A DNA stretch of 64,000 nt. Source: Actinophytocola xinjiangensis. Its GTDB lineage: Bacteria; Actinomycetota; Actinomycetes; Mycobacteriales; Pseudonocardiaceae. The translations under genes and the position numbers were made by a program. The notes beneath the pieces are model-generated. The model did not search any database. It was not told the origin of the DNA and was given only the letters and a program-made list of their open reading frames with translations. The DNA lies in contig NZ_MSIF01000024.1 of assembly GCF_001921215.1 (NCBI RefSeq), positions 84,692 through 148,691 of the forward strand. The letters are read 5' to 3'. Shown here in pieces: positions 1 through 9,055 of the stretch (position 1 is its first letter; every line of letters begins with the position of its first letter).

Positions 1-612
1 GTCGTGGTCGAGGACGGCGTGTTCGTCTACGACGCCGAGGCCACCGTGCTCACCGGCGCCGAGCGGGACGCCGCGTTCGCCCGCGCCGTCGAGGTCGACC
101 CCGGCTGGGGTGTCGACCAGCGGTCCACGGCCAGGGTCATCCCGGTCGTCGCGCTGCGCCGGCTCGCGCCCGGACCACCGAAAGCGAGCTCGCCCGGAGC
201 GGGATTGTGCCTGGTCCACGACGCTTTCCGCCGTGAGCTGCGGCTGGTGCGCGACGAGGTGGCCAGGTCGGGATCGGTGCTCGGGGCGCAGCTGCGGATG
301 AACTGCCTGACCCTCTGCCACGGGCTCGACACCCACCACCGCACCGAGGACGCCCGCATGTTCGCCTTCCCCGGCGTCGACGATCCGGAGCTGGCGCGGA
401 CCCTCGCGCGGGTGCGGGTCGAACATGACGCCATGGCCGCGCTGCTCGACCGGCTGCGCGCGGCGGTGAACTCCGGGGCGCGCGACCTGCTCACCACGGT
501 GGACCAGCTGGTCGCCGAGCTGGAATCGCATCTGGATTTCGAGGAACGAGAACTCGTCCCGTTACTGGACGCCCCCGAAAGGCACCGGTTGGTGCCCGGA
601 TCGGCGCCCTGA
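1..612 (+). CDS. Deazaflavin-type nitroreductase fragment fused to hemerythrin domain (5' partial)
   Basis: The reading frame is open to the left edge, so the start is missing. The first ~50 visible residues (ELTGAER-like segment, then STARVIPVVALRRL) look like the C-terminal end of the DUF385/F420 deazaflavin-dependent nitroreductase fold. The rest is a hemerythrin-like HHE four-helix domain: LVHDAFRREL, HGLDTHHRTED, RVEHDAM and SHLDFEERELVPLL supply the His and Glu residues that bind a di-iron or other metal centre. The likely role is a cytoplasmic F420- or flavin-dependent reductase with an attached oxygen/NO-sensing or metal-binding module. This is inferred from domain type; the substrate is unknown. 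The first in-frame GTG in the window (position 4) is probably internal. Confidence 0.75.
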   Translation, partial: VVVEDGVFVYDAEATVLTGAERDAAFARAVEVDPGWGVDQRSTARVIPVVALRRLAPGPPKASSPGAGLCLVHDAFRRELRLVRDEVARSGSVLGAQLRMNCLTLCHGLDTHHRTEDARMFAFPGVDDPELARTLARVRVEHDAMAALLDRLRAAVNSGARDLLTTVDQLVAELESHLDFEERELVPLLDAPERHRLVPGSAP

Positions 613-643
613 GGAACGACTGCCCGGTGTCGGAGAGTAAAGG

Positions 644-667
644 GGAGCCACAGACAGGTGGGGCTCC
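644..667. terminator. Imperfect hairpin after the hemerythrin gene
   Basis: An inverted repeat GGAGCCAC ... GTGGGGCTCC with one bulged G sits about 30 bases after the stop codon, in an otherwise empty 150-base gap before the P450 gene. It could end transcription of the upstream gene. No U-tract follows, which is usual in high-GC actinomycetes. Confidence 0.35.
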
Positions 668-763
668 ACAGGAACCTGATGAATCATTCGCTGCGCCCTG
701 GATCGCGGCGGCATGATGAGTCGGTCGGAGCGCACGAGAATCACCGTGTGAAGGGAAATCGCG

Positions 764-2020
764 TTGAGTACCCAGGCTTATGAAAAGGATTCCAGATCCG
801 GTTCGACAGGCGACGACGAGGTGGATTCCGGACCGAGTTGTCCCTTCCGTCACGACAACGCCCTGGAGCCGGATCCCTTCATGACGCGGATGCGGGACGA
901 GGCTCCGGTCGCCAGGGTGCGCATGCCCTACGGGAAGGGCAACGCCTGGCTGGTGACGCGCTACCAGGAGGTCAAGACGGTCACCTCCGACCGGCGGTTC
1001 AGCCGGGCGGCGCTGGTCGGCATGGACTTCCCGCGGATCACGCCGGCGCCCATCGCCCAGTCCGAGGCGATCAACCTGATGGACCCGCCCGCGCTCAACC
1101 GGGTGCGTCGGCTGGTCACCAAGGCGTTCACCACCCCCCAGGTCGACGCGCTGCGGCCGTGGACGACCGCGACGGTGAACACGTTGCTCGACGAGATGGA
1201 GGAGCACGGCCAGCCCGCCGACGTGGCCGACTTCCTGGCGGGCAGGCTGCCGCTGATGACCATCTGCCAGCTGCTGGACGTGCCCGAGCCGGACCGGCCG
1301 CAGCTGCGCCAGTGGGCGATGACGATGATGTCGATGAGCGCCGTCGACAAGGACGCGGCCGCCGCCGCGAAGGCCGGGCTGCGCGGGTACTTCGACGAGC
1401 TCACCGCGCAACGGCGCGACAATCCCGGCGAGGACCTCATCAGTGCGCTCACCACTGCCCGTGTGGGTGACGAGAAGCTGAGTCCGGCGGAACTGTCCGT
1501 GTTGGTCATGCTGCTGGTGATCACCGGTCACGACACCACCACCTACGACATCAGCAACATCGTCTACACGCTGCTGACCTCGCCGGATCACCTGGCCAGG
1601 CTGCGGCGCGAACCGGAGCTGCTGCCCAGGGCGCTGGAGGAACTGCTGCGCTACATCCCGTTCCGCCAGGGCGTCGGCATCCCCCGGGTGGCGACCGAGG
1701 ACGTCGAGCTGGGTGGCGAGACGATCAAGGCCGGGGACGCGGTCCACGTGTCGTACCTGACCGCCAACCGCGACGAGCTGGCCTACGAACGACCGGACGA
1801 ACTGGACTTCGACCGGGTGGATCCCGTGCCACACATGGCGTTCGGCTACGGGAGCCACCACTGTATGGGGTCGCACCTCGCCCGGATGGTGCTCCAGGTG
1901 TCCATCGGCGGACTGCTCACGCGGTTCCCGGCACTGCGACTGGCCGTCGCGCCGGAGGAGGTGCGCTGGAACGAGGTGTCGATCTGGCGCTACCCGCTGG
2001 CGCTTCCGGTCGCGTGGTAG
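764..2020 (+). CDS. Cytochrome P450, RppA-associated (P450mel/CYP158-like)
   Basis: A 418-residue soluble bacterial P450. The I-helix carries ITGHDTTT (253-260) with the acid/Thr pair, the K-helix has E293-x-x-R296, and the heme loop FGYGSHHCMG places the thiolate ligand at Cys367. The start is a TTG. It lies 10 bases ahead of a tetrahydroxynaphthalene synthase gene in the same direction. The same pairing is known from Streptomyces griseus rppA/P450mel and from CYP158A2, where the P450 oxidatively couples tetrahydroxynaphthalene or flaviolin into dimers and melanin-like polymers. Function as an aryl-coupling oxidase in pigment formation follows from this context rather than from the sequence alone. 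Confidence 0.9.
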   Translation: MSTQAYEKDSRSGSTGDDEVDSGPSCPFRHDNALEPDPFMTRMRDEAPVARVRMPYGKGNAWLVTRYQEVKTVTSDRRFSRAALVGMDFPRITPAPIAQSEAINLMDPPALNRVRRLVTKAFTTPQVDALRPWTTATVNTLLDEMEEHGQPADVADFLAGRLPLMTICQLLDVPEPDRPQLRQWAMTMMSMSAVDKDAAAAAKAGLRGYFDELTAQRRDNPGEDLISALTTARVGDEKLSPAELSVLVMLLVITGHDTTTYDISNIVYTLLTSPDHLARLRREPELLPRALEELLRYIPFRQGVGIPRVATEDVELGGETIKAGDAVHVSYLTANRDELAYERPDELDFDRVDPVPHMAFGYGSHHCMGSHLARMVLQVSIGGLLTRFPALRLAVAPEEVRWNEVSIWRYPLALPVAW

Positions 2021-2030
2021 GGGGCGGATC

Positions 2031-3140
2031 ATGTCAACTCTGTGCCGGCCGGCGATCGCGGTTCCCGAGTACCGCATCACGATGGAACACACGCTCGAAC
2101 TCGCCAGGACCATCCACCGCGACCACCCGCAGCTCTCGCTCGCCCTGCGGCTGATCGGCAACACCGGCGTCAAGACCCGCCACATCCTTCAGCCGATCGA
2201 GGACACCCTCAAACACCCCGGCCTCACTGTCCGCAACGATCTGTACGAGGCCGAGGCCAAGTCCCGGATGCCCGACGTCATCCGGCGGGCGCTGGACCAC
2301 GCCGAGCTGACGGTCCGGGACATCGACATGATCGTGTACGTGTCGTGCACCGGTTTCATGATGCCGTCGATGACCGCGTGGCTGATCAACACGATGGGGT
2401 TCCGCGAGCAGACCAGGCAACTCCCGATCGCGCAGCTCGGCTGTGCCGGCGGGAGCGCCGCCATCAACCGCGCGCACGACTTCTGCACCGCCTACCCGAA
2501 GGCGAACGTGCTGATCGCCGCGTGCGAGTTCTGTTCGCTGCTGTACCAGCCGACCGACCTCGGTGTCGGCAACCTGCTGTCCAACGGCCTGTTCGGTGAC
2601 GCCGTCGCCGCCGCTGTCGTCCGTGGTGAGGGCGGTGAGGGCGTGCGGCTGGAGCAGAACAGCTCGCGTCTGGTGCCGGACACGGAGGACTGGATCTCCT
2701 ACAAGGTCAAGGACACCGGCTTCCATTTCCTGCTGGACAAACGGGTTCCGGGCACCATGGCGATGCTCGCTCCCGCCATGCGGGAGGCGGCCGAGCCGCA
2801 CGGGTGGGACATCGCCGGTCTGGACTTCTACATCGTGCACGCCGGTGGTCCCCGGATCCTGTCGGACCTGGGGAAGTACCTGAACCTGCCGCCGGAGACC
2901 TTCCGCTACAGCCGGGCCACGCTCACCGAACGTGGCAACGTGGCGAGCGTCGTCGTGTTCGACGCGCTGGAACGGCTGTTCCAGGAAGGCGGCGCCGCCA
3001 ACGGCGCCACCGGGGTGATCGCCGGCTTCGGCCCGGGGATCACCGCGGAGATCGCCCTCGGCACGTGGACCACACCGGCCCGCCGGACCGAGGAACGAAC
3101 CGAGGAACTGGCCGCCGCCCAGGGTGTCGCCGTGGGCTGA
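2031..3140 (+). CDS. rppA: Type III polyketide synthase, 1,3,6,8-tetrahydroxynaphthalene synthase
   Basis: A 369-residue chalcone-synthase-like enzyme. The catalytic triad is at the positions known for actinomycete RppA: Cys138 in QLGCAGG, His270 in YIVHAGG and Asn303 in ERGNVAS. Cys106 (VSCTGF) and Tyr224, two residues typical of tetrahydroxynaphthalene synthases, are also in register. The family condenses five malonyl-CoA units without a CoA starter from another acid, giving 1,3,6,8-tetrahydroxynaphthalene, which oxidises to flaviolin and melanin. It forms an operon with the upstream P450. A strong hairpin follows the stop codon. Confidence 0.93.
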   Translation: MSTLCRPAIAVPEYRITMEHTLELARTIHRDHPQLSLALRLIGNTGVKTRHILQPIEDTLKHPGLTVRNDLYEAEAKSRMPDVIRRALDHAELTVRDIDMIVYVSCTGFMMPSMTAWLINTMGFREQTRQLPIAQLGCAGGSAAINRAHDFCTAYPKANVLIAACEFCSLLYQPTDLGVGNLLSNGLFGDAVAAAVVRGEGGEGVRLEQNSSRLVPDTEDWISYKVKDTGFHFLLDKRVPGTMAMLAPAMREAAEPHGWDIAGLDFYIVHAGGPRILSDLGKYLNLPPETFRYSRATLTERGNVASVVVFDALERLFQEGGAANGATGVIAGFGPGITAEIALGTWTTPARRTEERTEELAAAQGVAVG

Positions 3141-3151
3141 CCGCGCACCGC

Positions 3152-3176
3152 GGGCCGGGTCCACCGGACCCGGCCC
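3152..3176. terminator. Hairpin terminator after rppA
   Basis: A perfect 11-bp stem (GGGCCGGGTCC / GGACCCGGCCC) with a 3-base loop begins 12 bases after the rppA stop. It probably ends the P450-rppA transcript. Confidence 0.7.
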
Positions 3177-3222
3177 GTCGCGGTGACGCAACCCGCCGCG
3201 CCGGCCGCACGTCGTAGGGGCT

Positions 3223-4086
3223 GTGTCCTCACGGCGTGCGTTCCTGGCCGGTGGTCTGGGCGTGGCCGTCCCGGCGGTGGCCGGCGTGCTCACCGGGGTC
3301 CTGCCCGACGGTCCGGCGCTGCGCCGTTTCCTCGGCCTGACCGGGCCGGCCGGCGAGATCCCGCGGGTCACGCCCGGCCCGTCGACGGTGGAGCGGGTGT
3401 CGTCGGTGGCCCGTGGCCGGACGCTCGACCTGGTGATCACGCGTCCGCCCGGTGCGCCGACGGACCTGCCGGTCTGCCTGGCCCTCCACGGTCGTGGCGT
3501 CGGTGCGCGGTGGTTCCTGGACCTCGGCGTGCCCCAGTTCCTCGCCGCCGCCGCGCTGCCCTTCGCCGTGGTCGCGGTGGACGGCGGCTCGTCCTACTTC
3601 GTGGCCGCCACCCCGGGCGACGACCCCCAACGGATGCTGGCGCGCGAACTGCCGGGGTGGCTCGCCGAGCGTGACCTGCCGGCGCCGTCGGCGGTCCTGG
3701 GCATCTCGATGGGCGCGTTCGGCGCGTTGAGCCTGGCCCGCACCCGCCGGGACCTGCGTGCCGTGGCGGTCGCCGCCCCGGCACTGTTCACCACCTGGGC
3801 CGAGGCCAGCGGCCGCGACGCGTTCGCCTCCCAGCGGCAGTGGGCCGAGGAGGAACCCCTGCGCCACACCGACGCCCTCGCCGGCACACCACTGGGGATC
3901 TGGTGCGGCACCGAGGACCCGTTCGTCGACGCCGCCCGCACCCTCGCCGCGCGCACCCGGCCCGCCCTCGCCGCCGTCACCAGCGGCGCCCACGACGAGG
4001 ACTACTTCCGCCGCGTCCTGCCGGACATGCTGGCCTTCGTCGGCGAACACGTCACCGCACCACCGAAACCTGGTGGCGGTGGGTGA
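3223..4086 (+). CDS. Tat-exported alpha/beta-hydrolase (esterase D/antigen 85-like fold)
   Basis: A 287-residue protein starting at GTG with a short twin-arginine-like leader (SSRRAFLAGG) and a hydrophobic stretch to about residue 28. The hydrolase core shows the oxyanion-side CLALHGRG, the nucleophile elbow GISMGAFGAL, an acid in GTEDPF and the catalytic His in SGAHDEDYF, in the canonical order. It resembles putative secreted esterases of actinomycetes. The substrate cannot be told from sequence. It stands behind the rppA terminator and just ahead of the MFS gene, and may be co-transcribed with the latter (12-base gap). Confidence 0.8.
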   Translation: MSSRRAFLAGGLGVAVPAVAGVLTGVLPDGPALRRFLGLTGPAGEIPRVTPGPSTVERVSSVARGRTLDLVITRPPGAPTDLPVCLALHGRGVGARWFLDLGVPQFLAAAALPFAVVAVDGGSSYFVAATPGDDPQRMLARELPGWLAERDLPAPSAVLGISMGAFGALSLARTRRDLRAVAVAAPALFTTWAEASGRDAFASQRQWAEEEPLRHTDALAGTPLGIWCGTEDPFVDAARTLAARTRPALAAVTSGAHDEDYFRRVLPDMLAFVGEHVTAPPKPGGGG

Positions 4087-4098
4087 TGTACTGACGGG

Positions 4099-5321
4099 AT
4101 GGCTGATCTCGCCCGGCCGGTACCGGTCGTGGGCAACCGCGTCCTGCTGCTGATCTACGTGGCTGTGTTCGGCGGGTACACGGGAATGCAGGTGCTGACA
4201 CCGATCCTGCCGCCGCTGGCGCGCGAGTTGCGGCTGACGGAGTCCAACTCGGGCTCATCACCAGCGCGGCGGCCGTCACGGTCGCGGTGGTCAGCCCGCT
4301 GTGGGGCCGTCGCAGTGACCAGTGGGGCCGCAAACCCGTGTTCGTCGCCGCGCTCGCCGGGACGTCGGTCGGCCTGGCGGCGTTCGCGGTCACCGCCCAC
4401 CTGGGTTTCCACGCCGTCCTGGCGGCGCCGCTGTTGTTCGCGCTGCTGGTCCTCACCCGCGCGGTGCTGGTCGGCGGTGCGGTCGCGGGCCTGCCGGTCG
4501 CGGCCCAGTCCTACGTCGCCGACGTGACGGCCGACGAGCGGTCACGGGTTCGTGGCGTGGCCAGGGTCGGCGCGTCCGTCGGGCTGGCCCTGGTACTCGG
4601 TCCGGCGCTGGGCGGGCTGCTCGGCGGTGTCGACCTGCTCGCCGCGCTGTACATCGCGCCGGCCGTGCTCGCGGTGACCACCGTGGTGGTGCTCGCGGTA
4701 CTGCCGAGCCAACCGCGACGGTCGACGAAGGAGAAACCGCCCCGGCTCAGCCCGTTCGACCATCGGCTGTGGCCGTTCCTGCTGACCGGGTTGGGGATCT
4801 ACCTCTCGATCAACCTGTTGCAGCTCAGTCTCGGGTTCCTGCTCCAGGACCGGCTGGGCCTGGACGCCACGGGGACCGCCGGCCTGACCGGCCTGGCCCT
4901 GCTGCTCGGCGGTGTGCCGATGCTCGTCATCCAGGCTGTCGTGATCCCGCGACTCGACTGGTCACCGCTGCGGCTTCTCCGCGTGGGCCTGCCCATCACC
5001 GCTGTCGCCTTCGTCGTGATCGCCGTGGGGACCGAGGCGCCGGTGATGCTCGCCGGTGTGGCCCTGTCCGGAGTTGGTCACAGTCTCAGCGTCCCCGGCT
5101 ACACCGCCGCCCCCACCCTGCTGGTCACCCGCGACGAACAGGGTGGTGTGGCCGGGTTGATCGGCTCCACCAACGCGATCAGCCTCATCGTCGGCCCTCT
5201 GGTCGCGACCGCGCTCTACGGTGTCTGGCCGCCGCTGCCGTTCCTGGTCGGGGCGGCGGAGTTGGCGCTGGTGACGCTGTTCGTGCTGGTCCATCCGGCC
5301 GTCCGACGGGCCGTCGCCTGA
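4099..5321 (+). pseudogene. MFS drug-efflux-type transporter, frameshifted near its N-terminus
   Basis: Two overlapping frames together make one 12-TM major facilitator. The first frame (ATG 4099) gives the first helix and ends in LRLTESN; from about 4250 the continuation GLITSAAAVTVAVVSPLWGRRSDQWGRKP, with the MFS loop 2-3 signature, is in the +2 frame. Restoring one C after position 4248 (AAC-CTC-GGG) joins them without loss of residues. Either the gene is a recent pseudogene or the assembly lost a base. The rest (to 5321) is intact, with VADVTADERSRVRG typical of multidrug efflux members. Substrate unknown. Confidence 0.8.
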
Positions 5322-5332
5322 CGCGGCGCGGT

Positions 5333-5796
5333 CTACCTGTCGCCGGCGAGGGCGTTGGCCGATGGCGCCGTGGGGTCCGGGGTGTTCGGCGGTGTGTTTG
5401 TCGCGTTCCCGGGAGACCTCGAGGGCGTGGTCGGTGGGTTGTGGTCGAGGTAGAGGAAGTCGTCGTAGGCGAAGGTGGGGCTGTGGATGTCGGTGGAGGC
5501 GGGACGACGTCCTGCGGGTCCACCTCCGGCGTCCGCCGGAACACCTCGACGTCCATCGTGTCCGGGACACCGATCACGTCCGGGCCGATGCCGTTGCGGT
5601 CACACATGATCAGCATCGAGTGCGCCAGGCCGAACGCCGCCGCGTTCAGGTCGGTGTCGGTGACGAAGTTCGCCATCGCTCGGCCCTGCCCGTCGACTCG
5701 CCGGTACAGCGCGTCGGCGATCCCCGGCGGCGCGGCGACGTAGGCCTCCAGCTCCGCGACGTTGGTCTGGAAGCCCTGACCGGGCGATGGTCCCAT
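5333..5796 (-). pseudogene. Hypothetical protein, frameshifted (about 155 residues)
   Basis: From ATG 5796 the frame gives a helical segment (VAELEAYVAAPPGIADALYRR ... FGLAHSMLIM) reminiscent of small type VII secretion-associated proteins, then VFRRTPEVDPQDVV. At about 5510 this frame turns into Arg/Pro-rich nonsense. A neighbouring frame continues with nearly all codons ending in C (TDIHSPTFAYDDFLYLDHN), runs through a Pro/Thr/Asn-rich tail and stops at 5333. A single missing base around 5505-5512 would join the halves. Real inactivation or sequencing error cannot be separated here. I do not recognise the family with confidence. Confidence 0.55.
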
Positions 5797-5945
5797 GACG
5801 TCCCCCCTGATCCCTCGATGGACCAGGTCTGCTCCGGGCTCGCGGGCGGCCTGGCGAACCCGACCAGAATCCTTCGCAGCCCACCGATCCTGTCCGCAAG
5901 AGGCCAACGCCGCGTCCGTCCGCACCGGTTCGGCAGGATGATCAC

Positions 5946-7994
5946 GTGATGAGGGGATTGCGGACGACCGACCCGAGGCGGATCGGGCCCTACCGGCTGC
6001 TGGCCGAACTGGGCCAGGGCGGGATGGGGCGCGTTCTGCTCGGCAGCGGACCGGACGGGCGGCTGGTCGCCGTGAAGGTCGTGCACGAGCAGTTCGCGCA
6101 CGACGAGGAGTTCCGGGCGCGGTTCCGGCGGGAGGTCGAGGCCTGCCGGGCGGTCTCCGGTGCCTACACCGCCGCCGTGGTCGGCGCCGACCCGGACGCG
6201 GAGGTGCCGTGGCTGGCGTCGGTGTTCGTCGCCGGGCCGTCGCTGGCCGAGACCATCGCCACCGTGGGGGCGTTGCCCGAGGCGGCCGTGCTGCGTCTGG
6301 CCGCCGGACTGACCACCTCGCTCGCGCACATCCACGGCGCCGGGCTGGTGCACCGGGACTTCAAACCGGCCAACGTGTTGATCACCGACGACGGTCCGAG
6401 GGTGATCGACTTCGGGATCGTCCGCGACAGCGTCGGCGACGAGCTCACCCGCACCGGCTGGCTGGTCGGCTCGCCTGCGTTCATGTCACCCGAGCAGGCC
6501 GACGGTGGCCCGGTCACCCCGGCGAGCGACGTGTTCTCCCTCGGCGCGGTCGTGGTCGCCGCCGCCACCGGCACCAGCCCGTTCACCGGGACCTCGACCT
6601 TGCGCACCCTGTCCAACGTCGTTGGCCTGGACCCGGACCTGGACGGCGTGCCGGCGGCGGTCCGCCGGATCGTGCTGCCGTGCCTGGCCAAACAGCCGGG
6701 GGAGCGGCCGACCCCGGCGGAACTGCTCGACGCCATCGGGCAGATCGCGCCGTCGGGCCGGCCGTGGCCCGAGCCGGTGCACGAGCTGATCGCCCGCCGC
6801 CAGGCGGAGGTCGCCGACGTCCTGGAGCCGGGGCGGGACGCCACCGTCGTGGTGTCCGGGCGCCCGGCCGGCTCCACCCGGGTCGAGCCGAGGGCCGTCG
6901 AGCGGGCCCGGCGCTGGCTCCCGCCGGTGGCGCTGGTCGTCGCGGTCGTGGCCGCCGTCCTGGTGGGCTGGATGCTGTGGCCGTCGGGGACCACGCCCTC
7001 CACCGCCGAACCCGGCCCGACGACCACACCGGCGACGTCGACGTCAACCCCGGCACCGGTGCCGGGGTTCGAGCGGCTCGGGGAGATCGCCGGAACGTCC
7101 CCGGCCGAAGGGCTCGGCTTCAGCCCGGACGGCAGCGTGCTGAGCGTCCGGTTCGAGGACGACACGATGCAGTCGTGGACGGTCGCCGACGGCCAGCAGG
7201 TCGGGCAGATCATCGGTTCGTTCACCGGCGGCGGCCTCGGCCCACCGGTGTTCGACGCGGACGGTCGCACGGTCAGCGTTGTGCGCACCGAGGAGGGCGA
7301 CGCCGTCGTCGAGCAGTGGGACGTGCTCAGCGGCCAGCGGCGCGGCACGCCGTTCGTGGCGCGGGTGGGCGAGGACGTCCGCGTGGACCCGATGCTCGGC
7401 CCCGGCGGCCGGACCATGGCCGCCACCCTCGGCCCGTACTCCGAGGACGCCACCGTGCACGCGTGGGACCTCGCCGGTCGCCGGGCGATCGCGGCCCCGG
7501 CCACCGGCTACGTCGAGGGGTTCAGCCGCGACGGCCGCGTCCTGCTGGTCAGCGAGTCCATCGAGCACCTGCACCACCTGACGCGCTGGGACGTGGCCGC
7601 CGGACGGCGCCTGGGTGACCCGGTCATCCTGCCCGAGCACGAGTTCCTGCGGGCCTTCACCTTCGAGGCCGGCAATAGGGTGCTGGTGACCCTCAGCGAG
7701 ACCGGCCACCTGCGGTGGTGGGACACGACCAGCGGCAACCAGACCCGCCAGCCGGTCACCATCGCCACCGATGCCGACAGCGGCGACATCGACCTCGCCG
7801 CCTTCAGTCCCGACGGCACCTACCTGGTCACCCTGACCGAGACCGGCGCGGTGACCGCGATCGACGTGGCGACCGGCGAACCCGCCGGCGCCCCGATCCA
7901 GGACGTCACGGTTCTCGCGTTCGCCCCGGACGGCACGCTGGCCACCGCCGGCACCGACGACCGGATCAGCCTGTGGCGGCTCCCCGCGCGCTGA
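5946..7994 (+). CDS. Membrane Ser/Thr protein kinase with C-terminal beta-propeller
   Basis: A 682-residue protein with an Hanks-type kinase domain at 15-275: Gly-rich loop LGQGGMGRV, Lys44, catalytic HRDFKPAN (Asp138, Lys140, Asn143) and Asp155 in DFG. One transmembrane helix follows at about 325-345, then a Thr/Pro linker and a WD40/YVTN-like propeller at about 375-682 with repeats such as FSPDGSVLSV, FDADGRTVSV and FAPDGTLATA. The kinase faces the cytoplasm and the propeller the outside, so the propeller is probably the sensor. The catalytic loop has Phe where Leu is usual (HRDF), which is common in this actinobacterial subgroup. Confidence 0.9.
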   Translation: MMRGLRTTDPRRIGPYRLLAELGQGGMGRVLLGSGPDGRLVAVKVVHEQFAHDEEFRARFRREVEACRAVSGAYTAAVVGADPDAEVPWLASVFVAGPSLAETIATVGALPEAAVLRLAAGLTTSLAHIHGAGLVHRDFKPANVLITDDGPRVIDFGIVRDSVGDELTRTGWLVGSPAFMSPEQADGGPVTPASDVFSLGAVVVAAATGTSPFTGTSTLRTLSNVVGLDPDLDGVPAAVRRIVLPCLAKQPGERPTPAELLDAIGQIAPSGRPWPEPVHELIARRQAEVADVLEPGRDATVVVSGRPAGSTRVEPRAVERARRWLPPVALVVAVVAAVLVGWMLWPSGTTPSTAEPGPTTTPATSTSTPAPVPGFERLGEIAGTSPAEGLGFSPDGSVLSVRFEDDTMQSWTVADGQQVGQIIGSFTGGGLGPPVFDADGRTVSVVRTEEGDAVVEQWDVLSGQRRGTPFVARVGEDVRVDPMLGPGGRTMAATLGPYSEDATVHAWDLAGRRAIAAPATGYVEGFSRDGRVLLVSESIEHLHHLTRWDVAAGRRLGDPVILPEHEFLRAFTFEAGNRVLVTLSETGHLRWWDTTSGNQTRQPVTIATDADSGDIDLAAFSPDGTYLVTLTETGAVTAIDVATGEPAGAPIQDVTVLAFAPDGTLATAGTDDRISLWRLPAR

Positions 7995-7997
7995 GGG

Positions 7998-8939
7998 TCA
8001 CCCCACCAGACCCCGGCGCTGGGCCAGAATGCCCGCCTGGAAACGGGTTCTGGCGCCGAGCGCGGCCGACAGCTCGCTGGTCCGCCGGTGCACCGTGCGC
8101 AGGCTGACACCCAGCTGGCGGGCGATCGCCTCGTCCTTGAGTCCGGCGGCCAGCAGCGAGAGCAGACGGTCGTCGGGGCCATCGCCGGCCGGCGGCAGGA
8201 ACGGTTCGGCCACCTGCCAGAGCAGGTCGAACAGCTTCACCAGCGCGTCGAGCAGGGTGGGGGCGTAGACCACGAGCGCGCTGTCGATCATGCCGCTGGT
8301 CTGGTTGGTGAACGGCAGGATCGCGGTCGCCCGGTCGGCGATCGCCAGCTTGAGCGGCACGTCCGCGTAGATCCTGGCCTCCTCGCCGCTGGCCACGGCC
8401 TCCCGCAACAGCGTCAGCGCGCCGGGCACCTCCAGCGCCTCCGGGGCGTAGATGCCGCGCACCCGCACCCCCCGGTCCAGCAGCGGGTCCTCGGCCGGGT
8501 TGGGCTGGTGCGGGTCCTGCGCGTACGGCGGCCGGTCCAGCACCCGCACCTCGCCGACCGCCGCCTGCTGCAACTGGAGGAACTGCGCGGCCACCGCCTC
8601 CCGACCGACGACGATCCGCAGCTGGTCCTCCGGCCGGTGCTCGGCCGGCAGCTCCGAGGCCAGGGCCGCGGCCGCCCGGCGGATCGCCGCGACCTCGGTC
8701 TCCCGGCGGGCCACCAGGACGTCCACGGCGGTGTCCGGTGGGGTGGCGACCAGACGGGCCGGGCGTCCGGGAAGACGGCTGACCAACCCGAGTGACTCCA
8801 GGGTCGCCGTGGTGGAGCGGACCGCCCGGGGGCCGCGGCCGGCGAGCGCCGCCAACTCGGCGACCGTCTGCCTGGGGTTACGCAGCAGAACGCGGTAGAG
8901 GCTCTCCGCTTCCGGGGGCACGCCAAGAGGCTCCAGCAT
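7998..8939 (-). CDS. TrmB/LuxR hybrid transcriptional regulator
   Basis: About 313 residues from ATG 8939, chosen because an AAAGG ribosome site lies 4-5 bases upstream; ATG 8957 is an alternative. The N-terminal ~70 residues form a TrmB-type winged helix (AESLYRVLLRNPRQTVAELA). The middle holds a phospholipase-D-like effector domain of the kind seen in TrmB and IclR-like helix-turn-helix proteins. The C-terminus has a LuxR-type helix-turn-helix (LAAGLKDEAIARQLGVSLRTVHRR). It is divergent from the secreted propeller gene at 9056, which it may control. Ligand unknown. Confidence 0.78.
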   Translation of the reverse strand: MLEPLGVPPEAESLYRVLLRNPRQTVAELAALAGRGPRAVRSTTATLESLGLVSRLPGRPARLVATPPDTAVDVLVARRETEVAAIRRAAAALASELPAEHRPEDQLRIVVGREAVAAQFLQLQQAAVGEVRVLDRPPYAQDPHQPNPAEDPLLDRGVRVRGIYAPEALEVPGALTLLREAVASGEEARIYADVPLKLAIADRATAILPFTNQTSGMIDSALVVYAPTLLDALVKLFDLLWQVAEPFLPPAGDGPDDRLLSLLAAGLKDEAIARQLGVSLRTVHRRTSELSAALGARTRFQAGILAQRRGLVG

Positions 8940-9055
8940 CTGGCCTTTATATGTCATGGCGGTTCTCTGCCACCACATCCACCTGTTCTGGCGCCCGGCG
9001 GTGGGTTATCAATTGCCGAGACGTTCAGTTGACCTTGTTTCAGGAGGAGGACCTG

